This document shows positions 44,352 to 52,856 of a stretch of DNA of 64,000 nucleotides, piece after piece (position 1 is the stretch's first letter; every line of letters begins with the position of its first letter). The position numbers were made by a program, and so were the translations under genes. Under the pieces are notes generated by a model. That model saw only the letters and a list, made by a program, of their open reading frames with translations, searched no databases and had not been told where the DNA came from. This stretch comes from Oxalobacteraceae bacterium UBA4003 (GTDB taxonomy: Bacteria; Pseudomonadota; Gammaproteobacteria; Burkholderiales; Burkholderiaceae_D), in contig DGBN01000039.1 in NCBI GenBank assembly GCA_002384815.1, positions 85,811 to 149,810 of the forward strand. The letters run 5' to 3'.

Positions 44352-45536
44352 TTACTTCGACAGGCCGACAGGCAGGATGCGGTTGTCGATAAATTGCGCC
44401 CATACATAATCGTTCTCGCTGAGCGCGTCATGCACGGTTGGGCTGAATGGTTTGGTATAGGTCTTGATCAAACCTTCATAGCGATCGATGCTTTCGAGTC
44501 CTTCACGGATCGCTTCTCTATCGCTGGAACCTTTTTTCGTGATTGCCAGGGCGACCAGTTGCATACCGTCATAAGCATTGGCGACACCGACTGCAGGCGT
44601 GATGTCATCCGGCCCTTTGACGTTTGGATATTTGGCTTTCAGTGCGTTGATGACCTTCTCGCCGACTGGTGATTGCTTGCCGAAGAAGCTGTAGGTTTGA
44701 ACGAAATGCACGTTCTTTGCATTCGGGCCGGCCAGTTCGGTGAAGCGTCCGCCCGCTGGACCCCAGTGTGAAACGACCGGTACTTTCCAGCCCATGCGAT
44801 CCAGAGATTTGACGACTTGTGCCGAAGGACCGACATTGCCGACCATATAGAGGGTGTCGGCACCAGCTGCTTTCAAGCGATTGAGTTGCGGCACGACGTC
44901 GATATCGCTGCCTTCAAATTTTTCAATGCCGACCGGCTTGCTGCCTTTTTCAGCAAGTGCTGCGATCAATCCTTTTTCATTCGATTCACCCCAAGGATTG
45001 TTGACCAGGATCAGACCAGCCTTGCTCGACTTAAAAGTTTTTTGCGCATATTGCACCATCGCTTTGTCGACAGTCTCATCCACTGCGGAGACACGGAATG
45101 CGTAGTTTGGACTCGCGCCATTCTTGGTGATGCCGGTGCCGGCAGCCCACGGTCCCATGAACGGTACTTTCTCCTGATTCACTAGCGGCACGATGGCCAT
45201 CGATACAGGTGTATCAAGTCCACCGAAGATTACAGAGACCTTTTCTTTATAGATCAGTTCGCGTGCGGCGATCACGCCTTTAGCCGGATTGCCTTCGTCA
45301 TCGCGACGTATCAGCTCGATCTTGCGACCACCTAACAAGCCACCTTTGGCATTGATTTCATCAATCGCCACGCTGAGTCCGCGAACAATCGATTCGCCAG
45401 CTTGTGCGGATTGTCCCGACAAAGCGGTGACCAGACCGATCTTGATTGGATCGGCGGCGAATGCGCTCGGCATCAAGGCGCCGCAACTAATAAGCGCGCA
45501 GGCGGAGACGATAGTACGACGGGTAAAACTAAGCAT
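44352..45536 (-). CDS. ABC transporter substrate-binding protein, Liv/amide type (system B)
   Basis: The 394-residue periplasmic receptor has a signal peptide (RRTIVSACALISCGALMPSAFA, cleavage after AFA). A Peripla_BP_6 fold follows, with ADPIKIGLVTALSGQSAQAGE and SVAIDEINAKGGLLGGRKIEL. ATG 45536 with AGAGGA upstream is preferred to a longer frame at 45581, which would start next to the predicted promoter. It is the first gene of the minus-strand arm. Ligand unknown, presumably an amide, ureide or related nitrogen compound given the amidase and AtzH-like neighbours. Confidence 0.87.
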   Translation of the reverse strand: MLSFTRRTIVSACALISCGALMPSAFAADPIKIGLVTALSGQSAQAGESIVRGLSVAIDEINAKGGLLGGRKIELIRRDDEGNPAKGVIAARELIYKEKVSVIFGGLDTPVSMAIVPLVNQEKVPFMGPWAAGTGITKNGASPNYAFRVSAVDETVDKAMVQYAQKTFKSSKAGLILVNNPWGESNEKGLIAALAEKGSKPVGIEKFEGSDIDVVPQLNRLKAAGADTLYMVGNVGPSAQVVKSLDRMGWKVPVVSHWGPAGGRFTELAGPNAKNVHFVQTYSFFGKQSPVGEKVINALKAKYPNVKGPDDITPAVGVANAYDGMQLVALAITKKGSSDREAIREGLESIDRYEGLIKTYTKPFSPTVHDALSENDYVWAQFIDNRILPVGLSK

Positions 45537-45587
45537 GATGGTTCCTCTTGGTGAGATTAAGGAAATGGGAGTGCCCGGCACGACTTA

Positions 45588-45603
45588 TGCAAGGTGCATG
45601 CCA
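45588..45603 (-). promoter_or_regulatory. Predicted sigma-54 (-24/-12) promoter of the system B transport operon
   Basis: On the minus strand the sequence TGGCATGCACCTTGCA fits TGGCAYG-N4-TTGCA, with the GG and GC elements 12 bp apart. Transcription would begin near 45577, about 40 nt before the binding-protein start. The element closely resembles the one in front of operon A. Confidence 0.68.
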
Positions 45604-45630
45604 TCGCAACAAAGTGATCTCTGTTTAGGT

Positions 45631-45653
45631 GGCAATTTGTATTGTGAATTGCC
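45631..45653. promoter_or_regulatory. Inverted repeat in the divergent system B promoter region, candidate GntR operator
   Basis: GGCAATT (45631-45637) and AATTGCC (45647-45653) form a perfect 7-bp inverted repeat around TGTATTGTG. It lies upstream of the predicted sigma-54 element and between the two divergent arms, a good position for the cluster's GntR regulator. Confidence 0.45.
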
Positions 45654-45722
45654 GACAATTTGTTGAGGAAGAGATTTGACTTGTTTAATTCGCGCACAAG
45701 AAATGTGCGTACTTTGGAGAAA

Positions 45723-46169
45723 ATGATGCATCACGCACCAACAACGAACAGCACAACAAGCCCGACTCAATTCGTCGAACCGGGTGAGATCGTCAACGAA
45801 TATCTGCGTCTGCTGATGATTCCTGATCCTGAATCTGCCAGCCGATTTGCGGCCGCTGATTTGCAGATCCGCTTCACCGGTGGCAAGGCAATGCGTGAGC
45901 CGGCAGAATGTGCACGCTTCAATGCGACGCGCTATGCCTGGGTAAAAAAACGTATAGAGAGCACTGAAGTTGTCGTAGGCGGGACGTCAGATCACGCGAT
46001 CGTATATAGCTATGGAACTCTGTACGGTGCGTGGCCGGACGGAACGGAGTTTGAAGGCAACCGTTATGTGGATCGCTATGTGGTGAGCGGCGGACTGATC
46101 AAACAAATGGATGTCTGGAATGACAGTGCGGAGTGGTTACTGGTTCGTGCAGGCTTGGCGGCCCTATGA
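45723..46169 (+). CDS. NTF2-like (SnoaL-type) protein (system B, divergent arm)
   Basis: The 148-residue protein has an NTF2-like pattern: EIVNEYLRLLMIPDPESASRF, LQIRFTGGKAM and the paired beta strands FEGNRYVDRYVVSGGLIKQMDVWND. Proteins of this kind bind or convert small molecules in a cone-shaped cavity. The catalytic role is unknown. GGAG at 45716 supports ATG 45723 (or 45726). Its stop overlaps the deacetylase start by ATGA, showing translational coupling. It has no close similarity to the other NTF2-like gene of the cluster (40510-40893). Confidence 0.75.
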   Translation: MMHHAPTTNSTTSPTQFVEPGEIVNEYLRLLMIPDPESASRFAAADLQIRFTGGKAMREPAECARFNATRYAWVKKRIESTEVVVGGTSDHAIVYSYGTLYGAWPDGTEFEGNRYVDRYVVSGGLIKQMDVWNDSAEWLLVRAGLAAL

Positions 46170-47068
46170 GCGCACAGAATTTTTCTCCGCTGGCCATGCA
46201 TGATCGCTTTCCTTATTCTGCGATCACGCAGCGGCCAAACTATCGTTGGCCGAACGGTGCCGGTTTGGCTGTCTATATAGGTTTCAATATTGAGCACTTC
46301 GCTTTCGGCGAAGGCTTGGGTGCAAAACTTGGTCCGGCTTGTCCCGAACCGGATGTCTTGAATTACGCCTGGCGTGAATACGGCAATCGCGTCGGTGCAT
46401 GGCGTTGTCTGGAATTGTTCGATGCACTTGAGTTGCCGCTTGGTGTGCTGGCGAATACCGCGCTCTACGATCACTGTCCGGAATTGATTGCTGCCTTCGT
46501 CGCTCGAGGCGATGAGTTGATAGGACATGGTCATACGAATGCGCGCCAGCAGGGAACGTTTCCTGAAAATGAAGAACGATTGCTGCTGGAACATTGCCGG
46601 GAACGCATGCAGTCAGAAAGCGGCAGTGCACCGGCAGGTTGGTTGTCGCCATGGATTTCGGAAAGCCTGCTGACGCCGGATTTGCTGGCAGAGGCCGGTT
46701 ACCGCTACACACTGAATTGGTGTCATGACGATCAACCGATACGCATGAAGACACGCAGCGGCAAATCGCTATGGTCGCTGCCGTATCCGCAAGAAGTGAA
46801 CGACATCCCGATGATCATCGCGCGACAAATGGACGGTAAGGATTTCGCGCAACTGATAGTCGACAATTTCGATGAAATGCTGGAGCAGTCGCGCCATCAA
46901 CCTTTGGTGATGGGGATCGCATTGCATCCTTATTTGATGGGTCAGCCCTATCGCTTGCGACATCTGCGCAAGGCACTGACGCATCTCACCAGCGCGCGCG
47001 ATCAAGTCTGGTTTGCCACGCCTGGTGCTATCTGCGATTACGTCGATACGCTGGAAGTCCTGAAATGA
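46166..47068 (+). CDS. Polysaccharide deacetylase family protein, PuuE/allantoinase-like
   Basis: The 300-residue cytoplasmic protein has the NodB-like barrel of the PuuE branch. It has WPNGAGLAVYIGFNIEHF, the metal-like motif ELIGHGHTNARQQG and GWLSPWISESLLTPDLLAEAGYRY. PuuE-type members hydrolyse allantoin and similar cyclic amides without a carbohydrate substrate. Therefore a ring-opening step on an imported heterocyclic amide is plausible, with the amidase acting next (inference). It starts at ATG 46166, overlapping the NTF2-like gene, and ends 77 bp before the amidase. Confidence 0.83.
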   Translation: MSAQNFSPLAMHDRFPYSAITQRPNYRWPNGAGLAVYIGFNIEHFAFGEGLGAKLGPACPEPDVLNYAWREYGNRVGAWRCLELFDALELPLGVLANTALYDHCPELIAAFVARGDELIGHGHTNARQQGTFPENEERLLLEHCRERMQSESGSAPAGWLSPWISESLLTPDLLAEAGYRYTLNWCHDDQPIRMKTRSGKSLWSLPYPQEVNDIPMIIARQMDGKDFAQLIVDNFDEMLEQSRHQPLVMGIALHPYLMGQPYRLRHLRKALTHLTSARDQVWFATPGAICDYVDTLEVLK

Positions 47069-47145
47069 ATAAGCTGAAATTCATGCGCTGAAATAAACGC
47101 ACTGAAATAACGAATAAACCAACATATATAGAGCGGAAAATCTGC

Positions 47146-48372
47146 ATGAACTCACATACAAATGCCAGCAAAACTGATTCCATCTTTCCTATTCTGGACA
47201 CCATAGGCGCATGGGTGCCACATGGTCGCTTCGTGGTGAATGGCGCAGCTAGCGGACCGCTGAGAGGTTTGACTTTCGCTGCCAAAGATCTCTTCGATGT
47301 GGCCGGCCATCCAACCGGTGCCGGCAATCCGACGTGGCTAGCCACGCATCCAATACCAGGCAAGAGCAGTCCTATCATCGATACCTTATTGGCGTCTGGT
47401 GCAACCTTGATGGGCAAAACGCTGACCGATGAACTTGCGTACAGCATCAACGGCGACAACGCGCATTACGGTACGCCGGTGAATACCTTGGCGATGGGGC
47501 GTGTGCCGGGCGGATCATCGAGCGGATCAGCGGCGGCGGTGGCTGCGCGTCTTTGCGATTTTGCTCTGGGTACCGATACCGGCGGTTCGACGCGCGTGCC
47601 TGCAAGTTATTGCGGCCTATGGGGCTTGCGTACCACGCACGGTTTATTGTCTGGCGCAGGCTTGGTGCCGCTGAATCCAAGCTTCGATACGCCGACCTGG
47701 TTGGCACATGACGCCGATACTTTTATGCGCGTAGCGAATGTGTTGCTGCGGACATCGACGGTATCGGGCTTTCGTCGCGCAATGATATTGGATGATGTGA
47801 TGGCGCAGGCAGATTCAATTTTCGACGAAAAAGCCGAGCAGGTATTCGCCGTATTGGGCCGCAATTTTAATGCGTCGCGCGTAAAAGTTACAGCGAATGG
47901 GACGAGTGAAGAATTGGATGCTTGGCGTCAGACCTACATCACGGCGTCGGCGCGCGAGGCATGGCAAGTGCACGGTGAATGGATAGAAAAAAATCAACCG
48001 ACCTTTGGCGCAGCAGTCGCCGCACGCTTTGAGATGGCACGTAATACCAGTCACGTCGCAGCAGACGCTGCGCTTGCGCGACAGGTAGAAATTCGTGCAT
48101 CCATCAGAAATCTTCTGGGTACAGACGGCGTGGCCGTCATTCCCTCGGCGGCCGGTATCGCCCCCTTACTGACAGCGTCGGGCGCTGAAATCGACGACCT
48201 CCGCAGTCGTACATTTCGCATTACCTGCGTCGCTGGTCTGGCAGGTTTGCCGCAAGTCAGCTTGCCGTTTACCTCGCCGTCCGGATTGCCGATAGGCATA
48301 TCGCTGATAGGGCCGGCCGGTAGTGACCTCGCCTTGATAAAGCTTGCCGTCGCGGTATGGCAGCAGTTATAA
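47146..48372 (+). CDS. Amidase signature family hydrolase (system B)
   Basis: The 408-residue hydrolase has catalytic Lys47 in GLTFAAKDLFDVAG, the RVPGGSSSGSAAAVAA loop and the nucleophile motif GTDTGGSTRVPASYCG, all canonical. It is closer to the AtzF/indoleacetamide-type amidases than the operon A amidase, whose nucleophile loop is altered. The start ATG 47146 follows GAGCGG. It would act after the PuuE-like enzyme and feed ammonia into nitrogen metabolism (inference). Confidence 0.87.
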   Translation: MNSHTNASKTDSIFPILDTIGAWVPHGRFVVNGAASGPLRGLTFAAKDLFDVAGHPTGAGNPTWLATHPIPGKSSPIIDTLLASGATLMGKTLTDELAYSINGDNAHYGTPVNTLAMGRVPGGSSSGSAAAVAARLCDFALGTDTGGSTRVPASYCGLWGLRTTHGLLSGAGLVPLNPSFDTPTWLAHDADTFMRVANVLLRTSTVSGFRRAMILDDVMAQADSIFDEKAEQVFAVLGRNFNASRVKVTANGTSEELDAWRQTYITASAREAWQVHGEWIEKNQPTFGAAVAARFEMARNTSHVAADAALARQVEIRASIRNLLGTDGVAVIPSAAGIAPLLTASGAEIDDLRSRTFRITCVAGLAGLPQVSLPFTSPSGLPIGISLIGPAGSDLALIKLAVAVWQQL

Positions 48373-48403
48373 CAATGAACGTGTGAAAAACGAAGAGAAA
48401 AAG

Positions 48404-49132
48404 ATGGCGAAATCACCTGCACCAATTCTGGACCTCGTTGCAGAAACTGATAGGGCAGATACCAGCGATACGCTGGTACTCCGCATTTATCAGACTGTAT
48501 TCGAGAGTGTCATGAGTCAGCGTCTGAAGCCCGGCACCAAATTGCCGGAAGCTGCGTTATGCGAGCTATTCAATGCCGGACGAACCACGATTCAAAAAGC
48601 ACTGCAAAAGCTTGCGCATGATCACATCGTTGATCTACGCCCGAATCGCGGCGCTGTGGTGGCGATGCCGACCAAGGAAGAAACGCGACAGCTTTTTGAA
48701 GCACGTCGTGCGCTGGAAGCAGCGATTCTTCCGCTTGCAGTGAAAAACGCGACTAAATCAGATATCGCAAAATTGCGCGGCATGCTGGATGAAGAGCACA
48801 AGGTAATGCACACGTACCAGCAGGTTGAGTGGTCGCGTCTGGCATCCAATTTTCATTTGCGCGTCGCCGAGTTGTCGCACAACACATTGCTGCAACGCTA
48901 TCTGAGTGAACTCTTGTCGCGTTGCTCGCTGATCGTCGCCTTACACGAGCCCGGTGGTCATGCATCGTGTGAACATGACGAACACACATTGATCGTCGAC
49001 TGTATAGAACGGAGTGATGTAGCAGGTGCGACGCAAGCGATGCAGGCACATCTCTCGGTGCTGGAAGAACGGATAGAACTAATGAACGGAAAATCAGACA
49101 ACAGCTTGGCTGGTATGTTGGGGATGAACTAA
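48404..49132 (+). CDS. GntR family regulator (FadR/FCD type)
   Basis: The 242-residue regulator has an N-terminal winged helix (LRIYQTVFESVMSQRLKPGTKL, LCELFNAGRTTIQKALQKLA). A C-terminal all-helical FCD ligand-binding domain follows, with Asp/His-type metal positions in SNFHLRVAELSHN. ATG 48404 follows a GAAGAGAAA stretch; GTG 48383 is an alternative. As the last gene of the divergent arm it is the likely local regulator of system B, possibly acting at the inverted repeat 45631-45653. Confidence 0.88.
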   Translation: MAKSPAPILDLVAETDRADTSDTLVLRIYQTVFESVMSQRLKPGTKLPEAALCELFNAGRTTIQKALQKLAHDHIVDLRPNRGAVVAMPTKEETRQLFEARRALEAAILPLAVKNATKSDIAKLRGMLDEEHKVMHTYQQVEWSRLASNFHLRVAELSHNTLLQRYLSELLSRCSLIVALHEPGGHASCEHDEHTLIVDCIERSDVAGATQAMQAHLSVLEERIELMNGKSDNSLAGMLGMN

Positions 49133-49196
49133 TCCCCTGTTGTCTGTTTCAATATCAAACGTGATGGTGTGATGTCGAAGTGAATTTCGCCAGACT

Positions 49197-49442
49197 TCAT
49201 TTCTTCAGCCTTGCGTCGTTTGATACAGCTAGCGATTCTTTCTTTGTTGCACGAACCAGAGTCTGCACTGCGTTGAGGAGCTCGCCTTTTGTAAGGCCGA
49301 CCTCAATCAATATCCCATGGCGTTGCGCTTCTTCCGCGTGTTCAGGATAGGCTGGCTCATCCTGATCTTCCCGGACCGTCATCGACTGCCTGATCGCATA
49401 TTCCAGAATGGTTAGGCGTTCGATTAAATTATCTTGTTCCAT
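49197..49442 (-). CDS. Hypothetical protein, 81 residues
   Basis: A short, mostly helical, acidic protein (NLIERLTILEYAIRQSM, EPAYPEHAEEAQRHG, LTKGELLNAVQTLV) with no recognisable motif. An AGAGA stretch precedes the ATG. It could be a small regulatory or unknown protein. It lies at the start of the decayed region and has no operon partner. Confidence 0.45.
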   Translation of the reverse strand: MEQDNLIERLTILEYAIRQSMTVREDQDEPAYPEHAEEAQRHGILIEVGLTKGELLNAVQTLVRATKKESLAVSNDARLKK

Positions 49443-49484
49443 GCTGTTTATCTCTTGTTCCTTGTCTCTTCATCCCGTCGCAAG

Positions 49485-49685
49485 CTAAGCGGCAACAGTA
49501 GCGGCAATTGCCACACCGATATCTGCCGTCCCGGCATTGCCACCCAGGTCGGGAGTGCGAGGACCGTTTGCCAGGACGTGCTTGATGGCGTCGAGTATCG
49601 CATTGTGTGCTGCGCGCTGCCCAGGAAAAACCAGCATCAGTGCACCAGACAGATCATGGCAATCGGGTTGGCCGATGGCGCTCAT
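49485..49685 (-). pseudogene. C-terminal fragment of an isopropylmalate/tartrate dehydrogenase-like gene
   Basis: The frame reads SGALMLVFPGQRAAHNAILDAI and VLANGPRTPDLGGNAGTADIGVAIAA, and the GPRTPDLGG motif plus the helix before it are typical of the C-terminus of the LeuB/tartrate dehydrogenase family. Upstream on this strand the expected NAD-binding part is absent, and the reading becomes unrelated. Only about 60 of some 360 residues remain, so the gene is a relic. Confidence 0.5.
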
Positions 49686-49848
49686 CGATGATCCGGCAGT
49701 GTATCGCGCTGATTTTGACGTGGTGTTGCCGCAGATGGTGTTTTAAACATGATGCAATTCAGCAATGAAAAGTTGAAAAACAAACTCTCATGTTGAAAAA
49801 ATGCAAATAAATCCTAGACTGAAAATACAATCACAGAAGGAGAATAAA

Positions 49849-50286
49849 ATGTTCAAACACATCCTACTTCCGACCGATGGTTCTCCTTTGTCTGAAAGCG
49901 CCATTCAGCAGAGCATATTGCTTGCCAAGACTCTTGGTGCCAAAGTGACCGGCTTGTATGTTATCCCGGAATACCACACCTTTACATGGCAGGCAGAAAT
50001 GTTGACAGACACTAGTGGCGATTTTGAGAAATTTTCTTTGGCTCAGGCAGAGAAATTTCTGGCCGTGATCAGAGAGCAGGCAAAAGAAGCTGGCGTGACG
50101 GCATCATTTCTCCATGTGACAAATGAACATCCCTATGAAGCGATCATTAAAGCCGCGGATGATAAGCAATGTGATTTGATCACGATGGCATCGCATGGTC
50201 GCAAGGGTATGCAAGGATTTCTAATCGGCAGTGAAACTCAAAAGGTCCTCGTGCATAGCAAAGTACCTGTTCTGGTGTATCGATGA
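49849..50286 (+). CDS. Universal stress protein (UspA family)
   Basis: The 145-residue protein has the Usp fold with the ATP-binding G-2x-G-9x-G-(S/T) motif, seen as MASHGRKGMQGFLIGSETQKVL (key glycines in HGRKG and IGSET). It opens FKHILLPTDGSPLSESAI, where the Asp is a conserved site. It binds nucleotides and supports stress survival in the cytoplasm. ATG 49849 has AGAAGGAGA upstream; a longer in-frame start at 49801 does not. It is a single gene beside decayed genes. Confidence 0.9.
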   Translation: MFKHILLPTDGSPLSESAIQQSILLAKTLGAKVTGLYVIPEYHTFTWQAEMLTDTSGDFEKFSLAQAEKFLAVIREQAKEAGVTASFLHVTNEHPYEAIIKAADDKQCDLITMASHGRKGMQGFLIGSETQKVLVHSKVPVLVYR

Positions 50287-50364
50287 GTATTGGAGGGATA
50301 TCCAATCGTTTGGATATCCCTTTGTTTATTTGCCGATAGCATTGGGAATGGCTTGCTTGGAACT

Positions 50365-50509
50365 AGGCTGACAGGTGTTGGCGCCATTGGAACAGCAATC
50401 TATGGCATAGCCTTCTTGGGAGAAGAAAGAAGTTTTCCTGGATGTTGTGCCTCGGCTGATTTTAGCCGGGATTGTTGGATTGAAACTGGCGTCTCAGGGG
50501 CGCAATTGA
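50365..50509 (+). pseudogene. Frameshifted C-terminal remnant of an SMR family exporter (EmrE/SugE type)
   Basis: One frame encodes GVGAIGTAIYGIAFLGEERSF, matching the third and fourth helix junction of small multidrug-resistance proteins. After a +1 shift near 50436 a second frame continues with RLILAGIVGLKLASQGRN and stops at 50507-50509, the normal SMR ending. Only the last 45-50 of about 110 residues remain, with no start codon nearby. Confidence 0.7.
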
Positions 50510-50518
50510 TCAGCCATG

Positions 50519-51008
50519 TTATTTTCCGATATTCATCATGATGCGAAACTGAGCAAACAGAAGACAGCCATAAGCGTAAAACTCCACAATTTCTTCAAAC
50601 ACCTGAGCACTGTCGCCTCCAGCGAAAAGCTTTATTTTTATTTCATGCATTTCAGCCATGGACGATAGTGAAAAGAAGACTGCGCTCAAGATTATTTCGA
50701 TTATCGGGAAATGTCCTGCCTTTAATAAGTCACAGCATTTTCGATAAACGCCGAAGTAAGCAAAAATTGAAATGCTGATTGCCAATGTGGCGGCAGCGAT
50801 AGGGGAAATCCAGGGTTTATACCAAAGCTGTTGAGTAGAGGAAAAAACCGGCCCCGTGAGTTCTGTAGGTTCGCGCCGATACTGAAAAATTGGCCCATTG
50901 ATTTCAATGGCTTTTTTCGATTTTTCGTCATTACGCCGGAAAAAATCTTTTCTTAGTAAGTGAAAAATACGCGAGGATCCTTCAACGAACCTGCAAAAAC
51001 TTAAACGG
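50519..51008 (-). pseudogene. 5'-truncated membrane protein gene, unknown family
   Basis: The minus-strand frame is open from 51008 down to the stop at 50519 (about 160 residues). It reads like real protein: a charged part (KDFFRRNDEKSKKAIEING), a proline/aromatic segment (TQQLWYKPWISPIAA), one or two membrane helices (TLAISISIFAYFGVYR, IIEIILSAVFFSL) and a helical end. No ATG, GTG or TTG start occurs in its first two thirds. The first possible start, TTG 50785, would leave only 88 residues. The gene probably lost its 5' end at about 51010. Confidence 0.45.
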
Positions 51009-51104
51009 GCTTAACGGCGCCGCTCCGAAATGTGTCCGAAGCATCTCTCGGATTCCATTGTCGCCGAACATAGAGTTAGCTCATTTCAAAGACTTCGGTT
51101 TACT

Positions 51105-52403
51105 TTAAAGAGCTGGGATGACAAATGTCGCCTCAAGATATGGTCGAAGGTGCTTTACGAATAGTTCAGAGAACTGCCAGTACTGGTTTGGCAATAGCTC
51201 CTCATCTGACTCTATACCCAGCTCCTTGAACGCCTGTCCAATTGCGTTATGAATCGCTTGGTCTTGGGAGCGCTGCCATACTCGCCCCATCAAAACGGGA
51301 AATGCCTGATCTAGCGAACGGCGGTATGCTGCAAAGTCTGATTCATCAACATGTACGACCCTATCTAGCTCATCCTGAGTAAGGGAGAGGTCTATCTTTA
51401 CAGGTAATTCATGACCTGAGGAGGGATCAATTGCATAAATTTGTTGTACATCTGGCCCAAGATATTTATCACTCAGCAGCACAACCACTTTGGCAATACT
51501 AAAATACTCAACATAACCCAAAAGAGCTTGCTTACTACTATCCCCTTTAACACTAACGCAATGAATCAGATGCTCGCTTGAGCGCCCTGACACAAGATCC
51601 CGTTCATGGAAATGCCCGTAGCAAGGAGGTGCTTGCTCTTTTCGAAGGTAATGCATTGCATTAGAGCAGTCGTTATGAGGAATTCCCATAGCATGTGCAA
51701 ACGCAACTGCAGTTTTGACCAATGACCGGCCAGACTGCGGACCTCCAACGGAGAAGTCCATTTTCAGAATATTGTTGTATTCAGTTTTTGTGGTGAGTGT
51801 CGCTTCGAACTTAGGATGTTTTTTCTGTAATCCCCCGATCATCTTCTTTGCCTCAGCCACATTGCGTGCAATTGCTGAATATGTCAGCTTGCCATCCACT
51901 TCGATAGCCTTGAATGTCGGTTCAGCAGGACTCATACTGCCATCTGCATGTAGAAGCAGTTGCGTCTCGTCGACTGTGGAGATTTTTTTAGAAGGAAGTT
52001 CTCTACTGCGTTGACGGTTCACTCCGTGCATTAGCGCTACATGTGCAAGCTCTTGGTTCAGCGAGGCATCCCACAATTGCCCCGTTCGACTATTGCAAAT
52101 TTTGCAGATAAACCCAAAGACTTGGCGCCTTCCTCCCAATGACTGCAGCAGGATGTGTTCTCCTGAATCATTCTTGTTTGCAACGTCGACATCACATAGT
52201 GCACAACTAGAAATGCTCTTCACATCAATGCCTTCTGACTTTCTGTGTAATAGATCCGAGGTCTCGGTACCATTTGCAACACTCCTTCTGCTTACGCAAT
52301 GTTTAGTGTGTTGCATTGACCGGTTGAATCCAAGGCCGAAAGCAGCCATTACGATGAGGGCCAATCCCACTGGTATTCCCCCTTCGGCTTCCGACCAAAC
52401 CAC
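51105..52403 (-). CDS. HNH-type nuclease domain protein (HNH_5-like)
   Basis: The 432-residue protein has a zinc-HNH motif at residues 67-104. SSCALC (C67, C70) is followed by SGEHILLQSLGG with His83 and by ICKICNSRTG (C100, C103, N104), matching HNH_5 proteins often found near restriction or mobile elements. The N-terminal 30 residues are hydrophobic (GLALIVMAAFGLGF) and may be a spurious extension; ATG 52316 is another start. The remaining 300 residues have no motif I recognise. It lies directly after an AbrB-like gene on the same strand and may form a functional pair with it. Confidence 0.6.
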   Translation of the reverse strand: MVWSEAEGGIPVGLALIVMAAFGLGFNRSMQHTKHCVSRRSVANGTETSDLLHRKSEGIDVKSISSCALCDVDVANKNDSGEHILLQSLGGRRQVFGFICKICNSRTGQLWDASLNQELAHVALMHGVNRQRSRELPSKKISTVDETQLLLHADGSMSPAEPTFKAIEVDGKLTYSAIARNVAEAKKMIGGLQKKHPKFEATLTTKTEYNNILKMDFSVGGPQSGRSLVKTAVAFAHAMGIPHNDCSNAMHYLRKEQAPPCYGHFHERDLVSGRSSEHLIHCVSVKGDSSKQALLGYVEYFSIAKVVVLLSDKYLGPDVQQIYAIDPSSGHELPVKIDLSLTQDELDRVVHVDESDFAAYRRSLDQAFPVLMGRVWQRSQDQAIHNAIGQAFKELGIESDEELLPNQYWQFSELFVKHLRPYLEATFVIPAL

Positions 52404-52485
52404 ATTAAATTCCCACGATAAGCATGGGATTGAATGCGGAAAAATGCTCTTGCATACAGACCAGTTTGACTGCTCAAACTCCTGA

Positions 52486-52686
52486 TTACGATTTTTTGCA
52501 AATGTGAATAGTATCGTCTTCAGACAACGATAAATTCAACACATCACCTTCATGACAATTCAAGTGATCTAGTAGATCGTCGGGCAATATCAGTATGGCG
52601 TCGCCGCTGCCATCTCCGGCATCCTCAAGCCTCAATTGCCAACGCTGAGAGATAGGTGCATTGTGATTCTTCTTTGATTGCGACAT
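52486..52686 (-). CDS. AbrB/MazE-like antitoxin family protein
   Basis: The 66-residue protein has a swapped-hairpin AbrB core (DAILILPDDLLDHLNCHEGDVLNLSLSEDDTIHI, cited by its ends DAILILP and DDTIHI). Such proteins bind DNA as dimers and often act as antitoxins. A strong AAGGAAA site precedes ATG 52686. No MazF/VapC-like toxin is adjacent; the next gene on the strand, 82 bp further, is the HNH protein, an unusual possible partner. Confidence 0.65.
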   Translation of the reverse strand: MSQSKKNHNAPISQRWQLRLEDAGDGSGDAILILPDDLLDHLNCHEGDVLNLSLSEDDTIHICKKS

Positions 52687-52856
52687 CGCTATTTCCTTAT
52701 TGTGAGCTGCTGCTCAGCGGAATGATCCCGCACACCTTCCAAATACCAATAACCTGATCTCCATTCCCCCCAACAAAATGTAAAAATGCACGGGAGTTGT
52801 ATTTAGAAGGATATCAAAAAGCAAGCCTCCATAAACGTCAAATATAAGGAGTTTTT

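Noticed and set aside
49537..49746. Plus-strand frame ending DDPAVYRADFDVVLPQMVF
   Set aside because: The first part is antisense to the LeuB-like fragment and the last 20 codons match nothing I recognise.
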